From assembly GCF_019297855.1 (NCBI RefSeq), contig NZ_CP079194.1, positions 2,901,501 to 2,965,500 on the forward strand: a DNA stretch of 64,000 nucleotides, given 5' to 3'. The notes beneath the pieces were generated by a model. It searched no databases. It saw only the letters and a program-made list of their open reading frames with translations, and was not told the origin of the DNA. How positions within the stretch are numbered: the stretch's first letter is position 1; the number at the start of each line of letters is the position of its first letter. Source of the DNA: Gymnodinialimonas ceratoperidinii. Lineage in GTDB: Bacteria > Pseudomonadota > Alphaproteobacteria > Rhodobacterales > Rhodobacteraceae. Below are positions 26,024 through 33,932 of the stretch, in pieces. Made by a program: the position numbers and the translations under genes.

Positions 26024-27634
26024 TCACAGCAGCGCGGACAAGGCTTCCCTGCTCAGCGCCGGAGATTTCTTGATCAGAGACGCCGGATAGGACGGATCGT
26101 TCAACAGGCGATCGATCGAGAAATCCGGCTCGAGACTGCGCAAGTAAGCGGCGCTCGAGAGCGCTCTGGATGTCTCCCCCCGCTCCGCGTGGAGCGCGGT
26201 CAGATACCGGTGCGGCGGGCGGAATGTCGGGCATTGCACCGACGCACGCTCCAACAGGCGCGACGCGTCGTCCAGCTTCCCGAGAACCATCGAGGTTGCA
26301 GATTGCTGCAAATCCCAAAAGAACCTGAACTCCGATGACTTCGCAAGAAATCGACCATGCACGGCATCCCGATGCGCCGACTTGGCGTCTCCGGTGTAAA
26401 GCCGGGCCGTGCTGCGCGACCAAAGCGCCATGGGGCTGGCGGGGTTCAGTTGCACGCTGCGCAAGGCGTATTCCAAGCTACTGGCATGATCGCGCAGCAG
26501 AAAATGCTGCACGTTCGACGATATCGCGTGAACGACAGAGGTTCCGGCGTCCACTTCCAGCGCCTGACGGACCAGTTGCTCCCCCTCCGCCTTGAATTGT
26601 TGCGGGTCTCCCGCATGTCGCTCGACGTATTGGATCACCCGTATCTGGGCGCGCCAGGCAAGGTACATCGAGTGCGGGCGGATGGCGTGCGCTTTCCGCA
26701 AGAGGTCGTCGGCCACAAGCAGTTGTTCTGGTCGCATGGAGAAGATGTTGCGGATCGCGGATTGGCACAAAGCGTCCGGATCGTCCTGCGACAGCGACCC
26801 TCCGGGCCCTGACTTCAGCCGGATCAATGTTTCCAACGCGTTGCAGCCCTCCTCGATGACCTGCTGAACGACAGGATCTTCGACAGGCGGCGCGCCGCTT
26901 TGATTGACCATGCGGTAACCAGACCAGATCTGGTTGGCCACCGCGCCCTCGCCGATCGCGATCCGCAGGCCGACGCGGGTATCGGATTCCCGGTAGCCGC
27001 TGACGGAAACCACGATGACGGCCTCGCCGGAGGACGGCCCGTCACAGACGATATCGGAGGTTAGCCGCTCGCGCAGGTTTCGCACGATGGCATCGGCGAC
27101 CAGTTGGCCCAACCATTGCACCGAGCTGTCGTCACTTTTAGCGGCTGAAACAACGACGCGGCGGGCGGGATTCGACGCGCTGTGCGCCTCGCCCCCATCG
27201 CCAGCCGCTCGGGCAATCGCCTCGACCGGGCGCCCCGCCGCGCGCCGCTCCACCGTCAGCCAATCCTCGAATTCCGGGTCGCGGACATCCAGCCCCTCGG
27301 CCACATCCCCCTGCCCGTCCCACACAAGTTCCACCGCGCCCGGATCGAGCGCGATCCTCTGCCGGTCCGCGGTCAGGCAGTCCCCATGCTCCGCGAAGGC
27401 CGCTTTGATCTGCCTGAGAGATTGCCGCAAGCTCGCCGCACCCTGCTCACTTCCCCGGGTGCTCCACAACTTGTCCTGAACCCATCGGCGCGTCCGCTCT
27501 CCATGGGGGCTGAGCAGCAGCAACAGCAGCAATCCTTGCGCCTTGGCTGCATTGGGCGTGAGAACGCGCCCGGTTCCGGATTCGATCCGAAACGGTCCGC
27601 GGAGGTAGCATCGAAGGAGCGGCTCACGCGCCAT
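26024..27634 (-). CDS. SARP/AfsR-like transcriptional regulator with TPR-type C-terminus
   Basis: A 536-residue one-component regulator of the type found in alphaproteobacteria. The N-terminal winged-helix region (about residues 8-100) has the OmpR-like pattern of SARPs: GPFRIESGTGRVLTPNAAKAQGLLLLLLLSP, then WVQDKLW and GAASLRQSLRQIKAAF, which is the recognition-helix area. A middle domain (about 155-290) resembles the adenylate-cyclase-associated substrate-like domain of these proteins, and the last 230 residues are helical TPR-like repeats (ALEVDAGTSVVHAIS, ALRSVQLNPASPMALWS). It is divergent from the PAP2-like and subtilase genes across 171 bp and is their likely regulator. The ligand is unknown. 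Confidence 0.8.
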   Translation of the reverse strand: MAREPLLRCYLRGPFRIESGTGRVLTPNAAKAQGLLLLLLLSPHGERTRRWVQDKLWSTRGSEQGAASLRQSLRQIKAAFAEHGDCLTADRQRIALDPGAVELVWDGQGDVAEGLDVRDPEFEDWLTVERRAAGRPVEAIARAAGDGGEAHSASNPARRVVVSAAKSDDSSVQWLGQLVADAIVRNLRERLTSDIVCDGPSSGEAVIVVSVSGYRESDTRVGLRIAIGEGAVANQIWSGYRMVNQSGAPPVEDPVVQQVIEEGCNALETLIRLKSGPGGSLSQDDPDALCQSAIRNIFSMRPEQLLVADDLLRKAHAIRPHSMYLAWRAQIRVIQYVERHAGDPQQFKAEGEQLVRQALEVDAGTSVVHAISSNVQHFLLRDHASSLEYALRSVQLNPASPMALWSRSTARLYTGDAKSAHRDAVHGRFLAKSSEFRFFWDLQQSATSMVLGKLDDASRLLERASVQCPTFRPPHRYLTALHAERGETSRALSSAAYLRSLEPDFSIDRLLNDPSYPASLIKKSPALSREALSALL

Positions 27635-27805
27635 ATCTTCGGCCCTTTCAAAGTTTACCTTACGTCAAGAGACGGTTTGTGGGAAGCTCTCCCCACATCC
27701 GTGAATGGCCCGTGAAAAGTGGCGCAAGCCCGTCGTTCTCCTTGAAACAAGGCACGCCCGTCCGACACCATTCATATCTGCAACAGCGAAACAGGAGGGA
27801 TGACG

Positions 27806-28897
27806 ATGGCCATGCTAGGAGGAGCGGACGGTGGTGCCGACGGCGGCGCGGACGGCGGTGCGGATGGGGGAGCAGACGGCGGTGCAGACGGCATCGGCGG
27901 CGAACTCTTCCTGAGACGGCACGCCGACGGGTCACGGTCACCGCTACTGAGTAGAGCGCTGATCGCATCCCATGATGCCTTGGCAAATCAGTGGGTTGGA
28001 CAGGCGGAACTGGCGCCTGCCGAATACCCTGGCGACAATACCTATCTGGAGAATTTGCGGCTTCCTAGTCAGGAGCTCTTGCTGAACTGCCAACTCAGCG
28101 GAGCGGTCGACGTGACCGGACAGGTCAACCCGGCTGTGCCGGTCTTCGAGGCCACCCTCTCCGTACAGGGCAGCGACGTTTCGACGATCTCGCGCCCCGT
28201 GGAGCCCGCCTATTTCGAGACCCAACTGCAATGGTTGCGGGCATATGCCGACCTGAGGTCCGACAGGATGGCCGAGATCTACGCGCAAGTATCTGACGTG
28301 ATGGCCTTTTTCGGCGCGCTCCAGTACCTTGACGTTGGTCGGCGGAAATACACGCTGATGATGTTACGAGCGGTCCGGGCGCTGGCCATCAAGGTCGAGG
28401 CGCAGATGAAGTTCTACTGCCGACAGAAACGCCCCATCGACTACACGACGCGTCTGCAGCCGATGATCCAGACCCCGGACCATTCCGCCTTCCCCTCTGG
28501 CCACGCGACCGAGGCTTTCGCGATTGCGACGGTGCTCTACAGGCTCATACATCACGACCCGAACGACCCGGCTTTGGGTGATCCGACGGCCGGCATCAAC
28601 ACCGCCGCGATGCCCTTCTTGCTGGCGCATCGGATCGCAACGAACCGCACCGTCGCAGGCGTCCATTTTCCCGCCGATTCCCACGCAGGCGCCTTTTTGG
28701 GCTGCCAGATCGGCGAGATTTTCTTCCGGATCGCACAAGGAGGCGATGTCGGCATCAGGGACTGGACGCCACCGCCGAAAGAGGACGACTTCCTTCTCTC
28801 GACCTTCAATCTGGGTGCCGCCGCCAACACTGTCACCGTCGTCGCAGACCCGATCGTGCGCTCCCTCTACCAGCGTGCGCTCGCCGAGAAGGGGTAG
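27806..28897 (+). CDS. PAP2/vanadium haloperoxidase-fold protein with Gly-Gly-Ala-Asp repeats
   Basis: A 363-residue protein with the acid-phosphatase/vanadium-haloperoxidase active site: K-x6-RP in KFYCRQKRP (nt about 28407), PSGHA (nt about 28495) and R-x5-H-x3-D in RTVAGVHFPAD (nt about 28645). No membrane spans or signal peptide are seen, so it is not a lipid PAP2 phosphatase; the size fits bacterial haloperoxidase-like proteins. The N-terminus has six tandem Gly-Gly-Ala-Asp units. ATG at 27806 is chosen because AGGAGG lies seven bases upstream; the ATG at 27800 abuts that site. The subtilase gene starts 6 bp after its stop. Haloperoxidase activity versus phosphatase activity cannot be decided here. 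Confidence 0.78.
   Translation: MAMLGGADGGADGGADGGADGGADGGADGIGGELFLRRHADGSRSPLLSRALIASHDALANQWVGQAELAPAEYPGDNTYLENLRLPSQELLLNCQLSGAVDVTGQVNPAVPVFEATLSVQGSDVSTISRPVEPAYFETQLQWLRAYADLRSDRMAEIYAQVSDVMAFFGALQYLDVGRRKYTLMMLRAVRALAIKVEAQMKFYCRQKRPIDYTTRLQPMIQTPDHSAFPSGHATEAFAIATVLYRLIHHDPNDPALGDPTAGINTAAMPFLLAHRIATNRTVAGVHFPADSHAGAFLGCQIGEIFFRIAQGGDVGIRDWTPPPKEDDFLLSTFNLGAAANTVTVVADPIVRSLYQRALAEKG
27818..27889 (+). repeat. 12-nt tandem repeat encoding six GGAD units
   Basis: Six consecutive units encode Gly-Gly-Ala-Asp. Third codon positions vary freely between units (GAC/GAT, GCG/GCC/GCA, GGT/GGC/GGA/GGG), which suggests the peptide is maintained by selection instead of recent slippage. Confidence 0.85.
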
Positions 28898-28902
28898 ATG
28901 AC

Positions 28903-30921
28903 ATGCCAGACTGGGGACCATTTTCACCCGCGCCTCTGGGCGTCGGCCCATATTCCGACCATTGGGCCGAGCAGGAAGGCACATACGCGCGCAATCAATC
29001 GGCGTATCGGTCTGCCGACAGCTTCATCGGCCAGCCCTCACCATACCTGCTGCGCGACGCGACCTTCGCAGGCATGACCGCCCCCGACGTTGATCTGCGC
29101 AACCGTTTAGGGCGGAGCCTCTACGAACTGGACGACCACGTCCCGGTGCCGACCCATGCGGTCAACGAAAACTGGGATGCGTCCGAGGATTGGCTGGCCT
29201 CAGCGGTCGATCTTGCAAACATCCCGGAACTGGACCGCGACACGGTCATCGTCGGGATTGTCGATACCGGAATACCGCTCTGCCACACCCGGTTTCGCAC
29301 AGCATCGGGCAACACCCGCATCCTCGCCTCCTGGCAGCAGACGACGACATGGTCCGGGCAAGACGACCTTCCCTTTGGGCGCGAGCTCTACGGCTCTGAA
29401 ATCGACGCCCTGGTGAATGCCCATACCCGTGCCGGATACCTCGACGAAGAAGCCTTCAATCGCGCCGCGGGTCTGGTCGAGCCCCACCTCCCCTTCGGCG
29501 CGCGCGATCTGGATCGACACGCCTCCCACGGCGCGCATGTCATGGACCTAGCCTGCGGCTTCGCCCCAGACACCACCGAGATCGATCCCGAGAAACTGCG
29601 CATAATTGCCGTCAATCTCCCTCCACAGTTCCTCCATGGACCTGCGGGCGATTTCCTGCAGTACTACGCGGCCTTCGGTTTCCGACGCATCGTAGGCTTG
29701 GCCGATGCCCTCTGGCAGAGAGATCATCCCACCGACCCGAAGGGGGCCTACCCGATCTCCTTCAACTTCTCCTACGGCATGCAGGCCGGACCGAAAGATG
29801 GCTCGATGCCCTTGGAACGCCTGATCCGCGATATGGTGGCCGAGCGCGCCGCACCTGTCGTGATCAACGGGGTCCCGAGGCTGAAGCCGCCGTTGCGGAT
29901 CCACATGCCTGCGGGAAATTCCAACCTCTATCAATGTGCGGCCAAGCTGCAGCTCTCGGGCGCGGGCGCCTCGGAGCTGACCTGGCGCATTCAGCCAGAC
30001 GATCAGACGTCGAACCAGCTAGAGATCTGGACGCCTCCCTTCGCAAAGAACGATCTGCCTGACGCTGCCGACTTTTCCCTTGCCCTCGCTGTGCCGAATG
30101 ACGGCCTCGTGCCCGCGCCGCAGCCTCAAGTCGGGGAATGCGCGCCGTTCGGGAACTACGCGAGACTGTGCTGCTTCAAGCACAACGTCGATGACGCAGG
30201 GGACATGCAAAGGCTGGTCTTCCTGATCCAGGTCGCACAGACCTTCCGCCCCGATGCGGCCGGGGCGGCACTTGCCCCGGCCGGCCAATGGAAGCTGGCG
30301 ATAGCCGGGCCGGATCAACTCGACCTTTCAGTTTATATTCAATCGGACCAATCTTTTATCATGCAAAGTCCCATCGGGCGTCGCTCCTATTTCGACGATC
30401 CGGGCTACCGAAAATACCGCGAGAATGGAGAGCTTGCCGACAGTGCCGTCTATTGCACCGCCCTGGGCGAGCCCGGCTCGGGCCCCGTGTCCCGAATTGG
30501 CACGAACAACGCGCTTGGCGCGTCGCCTTCGATCGCCCTGATCGGCGGGTTCCGCGAAAGCGACGGGCAACCGGCACTCTATTCTTCGACTGGCACAGCA
30601 GCGCTTCCCGACAGCGACGTGGACCTCCTCTACCCGTCAGAGGACCGGGCAGCGACCTACGGCTTGCGGGCGTCAGGCTCCCGGATTGGCTCCACCGCCT
30701 CCTTCCGCGGCACAAGCATGGCCACAGCCCTCGCAACCCGCGACGTCGCCCTCGAGATGCTGAACACGCAGGATTTCAACCTCCCCAACCTCTTCGCCGC
30801 GGACTTCCTGAGAGCCCGCGCCGAGGTATTCGAGACGAACCGGCCGGCAAACTTCTGCCCTGTTGATGGCAGGAAGGGAGGCACAGGAAGAACCCGATCA
30901 AGCAGGCGGTTGCGGCGGTGA
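28903..30921 (+). CDS. Intracellular subtilisin-like serine protease (S8)
   Basis: A 672-residue S8-family protein without signal peptide or membrane span. All triad residues appear: Asp in VIVGIVDTGIPLCH (nt about 29260), His in RHASHGAHVMDLACG (nt about 29527), the oxyanion Asn in HMPAGNSN (nt about 29917) and the Ser in FRGTSMATALATRD (nt about 30712). Between Asn and Ser there is a roughly 200-residue insertion that looks like a beta-rich domain, so the protein is much longer than minimal subtilases. The start is 6 bp after the PAP2-like gene, implying cotranscription and a shared role. The Arg-rich C-terminal tail looks disordered. The target is unknown. Confidence 0.85.
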   Translation: MPDWGPFSPAPLGVGPYSDHWAEQEGTYARNQSAYRSADSFIGQPSPYLLRDATFAGMTAPDVDLRNRLGRSLYELDDHVPVPTHAVNENWDASEDWLASAVDLANIPELDRDTVIVGIVDTGIPLCHTRFRTASGNTRILASWQQTTTWSGQDDLPFGRELYGSEIDALVNAHTRAGYLDEEAFNRAAGLVEPHLPFGARDLDRHASHGAHVMDLACGFAPDTTEIDPEKLRIIAVNLPPQFLHGPAGDFLQYYAAFGFRRIVGLADALWQRDHPTDPKGAYPISFNFSYGMQAGPKDGSMPLERLIRDMVAERAAPVVINGVPRLKPPLRIHMPAGNSNLYQCAAKLQLSGAGASELTWRIQPDDQTSNQLEIWTPPFAKNDLPDAADFSLALAVPNDGLVPAPQPQVGECAPFGNYARLCCFKHNVDDAGDMQRLVFLIQVAQTFRPDAAGAALAPAGQWKLAIAGPDQLDLSVYIQSDQSFIMQSPIGRRSYFDDPGYRKYRENGELADSAVYCTALGEPGSGPVSRIGTNNALGASPSIALIGGFRESDGQPALYSSTGTAALPDSDVDLLYPSEDRAATYGLRASGSRIGSTASFRGTSMATALATRDVALEMLNTQDFNLPNLFAADFLRARAEVFETNRPANFCPVDGRKGGTGRTRSSRRLRR

Positions 30922-30995
30922 AGGTGACGTCGATGGTCTCTGGAAGGCCACCGGCCATCGGAGCTCTGTTTTGGTAGTCTGGAGAAGTCCCGACA

Positions 30996-32255
30996 TTAGC
31001 CGTTCTTGAGCTTCGCCTGCTCCAGCGACCAATATTCCATGTCGAACAGGTCCGGCTCTGCGATTGGTCGATAGGTGCCATATGCTTCAGCGGCTTCGAT
31101 GACGCGGGCTCCTTGGACGGCGAGATCGGCGGCGATAGAGGCCTCCTTCGCGGTCTTGCCGAGCCCGAAGAGACCCAGGCCCCGGACCAGCGCCACCCGG
31201 GGCGCCGGGTCCAGCATTGTCTTCGGCTCGCTCGCGCGGCCCGCGTTTCGCGTGAAGTAGTCCCGATACCACGACGCAGAGGCTGTCAGCGCGTTTACGA
31301 CAGCACTCTGGCCCTGGTCTTTCTCGAAAACGACCGGACGTGGTTTCACACGGATCACGTGATCGGGGGTAATCGTTCCGCGAGCCGAGACTTCTTCCAA
31401 GTCCCGAAGCTCAAGGTAGCGCCTGATGTTCGCGTCTGTCCGGAAATCGAGGCAAACGCCGCCCATCTCCGGAAACAGTTCGGAAACCGCTGACGTCAAG
31501 ACAGAGGCAAAGGCGTCGGCGGCCGGGTCGCTCCCCTCGCTCGTGAGTGCCGGCGCAAGAGACGCGCCGTGTGTCGCAAGGTAATCTTCCGCCATCGTGA
31601 CGAAAGTGATCATGCGTTCATAGGATTCACGCGCCGTCTCACCGAAGGTAAAGAGCCCGTGGTTATCAAGCCAGAGACCTTCGCAATCGGGGTTGTCGTG
31701 GTAGATCTTCGCAGCCTCGATCGACAGATCGTAACCGGGCATGACGTAAGGAACCAAGGCAAGCCGATCTCCGAACACCTCGGCGCCGATTGCCGATGCA
31801 TTCGGTTGATTTGCCAGAACGAGGATCGAAGTTGCGTGGGAATGGTCCACGAACTTGCCCGGCAGAAACGCATGCAACAGGGTCTCTACTGACGGATTGG
31901 GCGACGACGGATCCATCAGGTTCTCTCGCAGGAAAGACACCATCTCAGGATCGTCCATCGGCGGTTTTTGCCGGGCGCCGACAAGCGCTTCGAGATCTAG
32001 CGCCGGGAGGCCCGGCTCTTCAATACTATCGAGGTCCCAGCCGCTGCCCTTGACGTGCAGCACGGGGCGTGAACCCGCTCCGCCCCAGTCCCGGACGGTC
32101 TTGACCGAGGTATTGCCACCCCCATGCAGCACCAGTTCGGGATCCTGTCCAATCAGGCGCGAAGTATAGACCCGCAGCCGAAGATCCCGATCAGCCTCGG
32201 ATGAAGCGCCATTGATCCACGCCTCGGCGTCCCCGTCGTTCCAGCGACTTTTCAT
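30996..32255 (-). CDS. Class II aldolase domain protein of the RhaD/YuxG type, lacking the dehydrogenase half
   Basis: A 419-residue zinc class II aldolase/adducin-fold protein. It has the phosphate-loop segment LHGGGNTSVK (about residue 43), the zinc ligands in VDHSHATSILV (about 136) and DNHGLFTFGE (about 197). It matches the N-terminal half of the bifunctional aldolase/short-chain dehydrogenase family, but stops just where the Rossmann domain would begin (EYWSLEQAKLKNG). It is the last gene of the six-gene AI-2-type operon, 23 bp after lsrG. LsrF, the usual last enzyme in phospho-AI-2 breakdown, is absent, so this enzyme may replace it by retro-aldol cleavage; that is inference. Confidence 0.8.
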   Translation of the reverse strand: MKSRWNDGDAEAWINGASSEADRDLRLRVYTSRLIGQDPELVLHGGGNTSVKTVRDWGGAGSRPVLHVKGSGWDLDSIEEPGLPALDLEALVGARQKPPMDDPEMVSFLRENLMDPSSPNPSVETLLHAFLPGKFVDHSHATSILVLANQPNASAIGAEVFGDRLALVPYVMPGYDLSIEAAKIYHDNPDCEGLWLDNHGLFTFGETARESYERMITFVTMAEDYLATHGASLAPALTSEGSDPAADAFASVLTSAVSELFPEMGGVCLDFRTDANIRRYLELRDLEEVSARGTITPDHVIRVKPRPVVFEKDQGQSAVVNALTASASWYRDYFTRNAGRASEPKTMLDPAPRVALVRGLGLFGLGKTAKEASIAADLAVQGARVIEAAEAYGTYRPIAEPDLFDMEYWSLEQAKLKNG

Positions 32256-32278
32256 TCCGTCGTCTCCCTTGTGCCCGC

Positions 32279-32584
32279 TCAGGCCGGCAACTTGTCGGAC
32301 ATCACGAGATCGAAGACTTCCTTGGTCCGGCTTCCCGTCATGATGTCCTCGAGCCGCGCCACGGTCTCCTTGTAGTGGTCCGTATTGCGATGCTCATCGA
32401 CGGACTCGGCCGACTTGAACACCTCGTAGATGGTGAAGCGGGTCTCGTCTTCGGGGTCTTGGAGGACATCGAACCGCACATTTCCCGGCTCTTTGGTGGT
32501 CCCTTCGTAATTGATCCGGAACGCTTCGAGGAAATCCTCCACCCGATCAGGTTTCACGTTGATGCGAACGATTTGAACAAACAT
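32279..32584 (-). CDS. lsrG: Phospho-AI-2 isomerase LsrG-like protein
   Basis: A 101-residue antibiotic-biosynthesis-monooxygenase-fold protein. It matches LsrG segments recalled from Escherichia coli: VRINVKPDRVEDFLEAFRIN, then GNVRFDVLQDPEDETRFTIYE, DHYKETVARLEDIMTGSRTK and a short tail. LsrG isomerises phospho-DPD (phosphorylated AI-2) to 3-hydroxy-2,4-pentadione-5-phosphate. ATG at 32584 is used because the LsrG homology begins there and AAGG lies upstream; it starts 4 bp after the mutarotase stop, so both are translated together. Together with LsrK and LsrR it identifies the pathway. Confidence 0.88.
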   Translation of the reverse strand: MFVQIVRINVKPDRVEDFLEAFRINYEGTTKEPGNVRFDVLQDPEDETRFTIYEVFKSAESVDEHRNTDHYKETVARLEDIMTGSRTKEVFDLVMSDKLPA

Positions 32585-32588
32585 AGCC

Positions 32589-33080
32589 TTATTCCACACC
32601 GTCTTGGCCATGCTCGACGTTCAGCCGATGGCGTTCTTCCCAGCTCGCCGGCACAGGTGCGCCGGTGTTCTCGAACCACTCCTTGACCGGGATCCCGGAG
32701 ACGAGCGCGACATTGCCCCAAGGCATCCACGCACCGGTTCGCACGATGTACTTCGCATTCCGGTAACAATCGCCGTGGAACCATTCGTTCGGCTTGGTGC
32801 CGGCCTTCGCATCCGGGAAAATCTCGCTCACGCCATTCCACGCGTAGGGATTGTTTTCCTTGGCGTCGGCGATCATCGAGAACTCTTCGACCCACATTTC
32901 GCCGCGGATCGACTTGAGCACCGTGAACAGGTCCGGCACGCCCGGGGTAAGCGCCAGATCGATCACGCGCTCGTCATGGTCCATCTGGAAGCCGGCATCG
33001 GTAACGAGCATGATATCGTCATGACCCATCTCGGAAATCGCCCGGCTGAGTTTCACATTGAGAATGCCTTTGCGGCGCAT
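32589..33080 (-). CDS. RbsD/FucU-family sugar mutarotase
   Basis: A 163-residue protein of the ribose pyranase/fucose mutarotase fold. Family segments are MRRKGILNVKLSRAISEMGHDDIMLVTDAG (catalytic His near residue 20, Asp near 28), IDLALTPGVPDLFTVLKSI and the C-terminal RTGAWMPWGNVALVSGIPV. RbsD/FucU proteins speed anomer or ring conversions of free sugars. In this operon the likely substrate is the linear/cyclic pair of DPD-derived forms, though a co-imported pentose is possible. It lies 37 bp after the ATPase gene and 4 bp before lsrG. Confidence 0.88.
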   Translation of the reverse strand: MRRKGILNVKLSRAISEMGHDDIMLVTDAGFQMDHDERVIDLALTPGVPDLFTVLKSIRGEMWVEEFSMIADAKENNPYAWNGVSEIFPDAKAGTKPNEWFHGDCYRNAKYIVRTGAWMPWGNVALVSGIPVKEWFENTGAPVPASWEERHRLNVEHGQDGVE

Positions 33081-33117
33081 GTTCTTATCCTTTAATTTTT
33101 AATGGTTTGCATCGGTG

Positions 33118-33858
33118 TCAGGCGGCGGCGGAGGGCGCCTCGCCGTCGACGATGAGCGAGATGATCTCGTCCTGGCTGGTGGTGGCCATGTCGCGCACAC
33201 CCGCCATCTTGCCGAGGTGGAGGATCGCCACGCGGTCACAAACGCGCCGTACGTGGCCAAGATCGTGGCTGACCATCACGACGCCGATGCCCCGTGACGC
33301 CAGATCGCGCACAATGGCGAGAACCTCGTCCCGCGCGCTTGGAGACAGCGCGGACGTGGGCTCGTCCAGGATGATGTAGCGGCTGCCGAAAGCCATTGTC
33401 CGGGCAATGGCCGAAACCTGCCTCTGTCCACCGGACAGATGACCGACCGGGTTGCGCGCATCGAACTTGCGCACCGAGAAACCGTCGATGATCTCCATCG
33501 CGCGGCGGCGCATTTCGCCGTACTTCAAGAAGCCCAGGCGGTTGGTAACCTCGCGTCCGATGAACACGTTCATCACGACCGGCAGATCGTCAAACAACGC
33601 GAGGTCCTGGTACAACATCTCGATCCCGGCGGCCCGTGCGTCGGACGTGCCGTCGAAGTCGTACTGCTTTCCATCGACTTCGATCGAACCCTCGTTCGGG
33701 CGTACCGCACCGGCGAGCACTTTCATCAGGGTGGACTTGCCTGCCCCGTTGTCACCCAGAAGGCCGATCACCTCGCCGGGATGGATTTCCAGATCGATAT
33801 TCTCGATCGCCTTCACGGAGCCATAGCTCTTCGTGATGTTCTTCAGCACCACAGACAT
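33118..33858 (-). CDS. ABC transporter ATPase (single domain, FrcA-like)
   Basis: A 246-residue ATPase with Walker A GDNGAGKST (residues 36-44), Q-loop MLYQDL (about 83), signature HLSGGQRQ (about 141), Walker B YIILDEPTSAL (about 162) and the switch His in VSHDLGH. It resembles the CUT2 sugar importers but has only one nucleotide-binding domain, like FrcA, whereas LsrA/RbsA are tandem duplications. A homodimer would therefore energise the transporter. It follows the periplasmic protein gene after 74 bp and precedes the mutarotase by 37 bp. Confidence 0.93.
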   Translation of the reverse strand: MSVVLKNITKSYGSVKAIENIDLEIHPGEVIGLLGDNGAGKSTLMKVLAGAVRPNEGSIEVDGKQYDFDGTSDARAAGIEMLYQDLALFDDLPVVMNVFIGREVTNRLGFLKYGEMRRRAMEIIDGFSVRKFDARNPVGHLSGGQRQVSAIARTMAFGSRYIILDEPTSALSPSARDEVLAIVRDLASRGIGVVMVSHDLGHVRRVCDRVAILHLGKMAGVRDMATTSQDEIISLIVDGEAPSAAA

Positions 33859-33932
33859 GCGCGTCCTCGTTCGGTTGAGACTTGGTCAGAGAGGGGGGCA
33901 CGTGATGCACCCCCCTCCCGCTATCGGTGCGA

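Noticed and set aside
27818..27889. Possible CRISPR-like repeat array
   Set aside because: The 12-nt units are contiguous, lack spacers and encode an in-frame peptide repeat.
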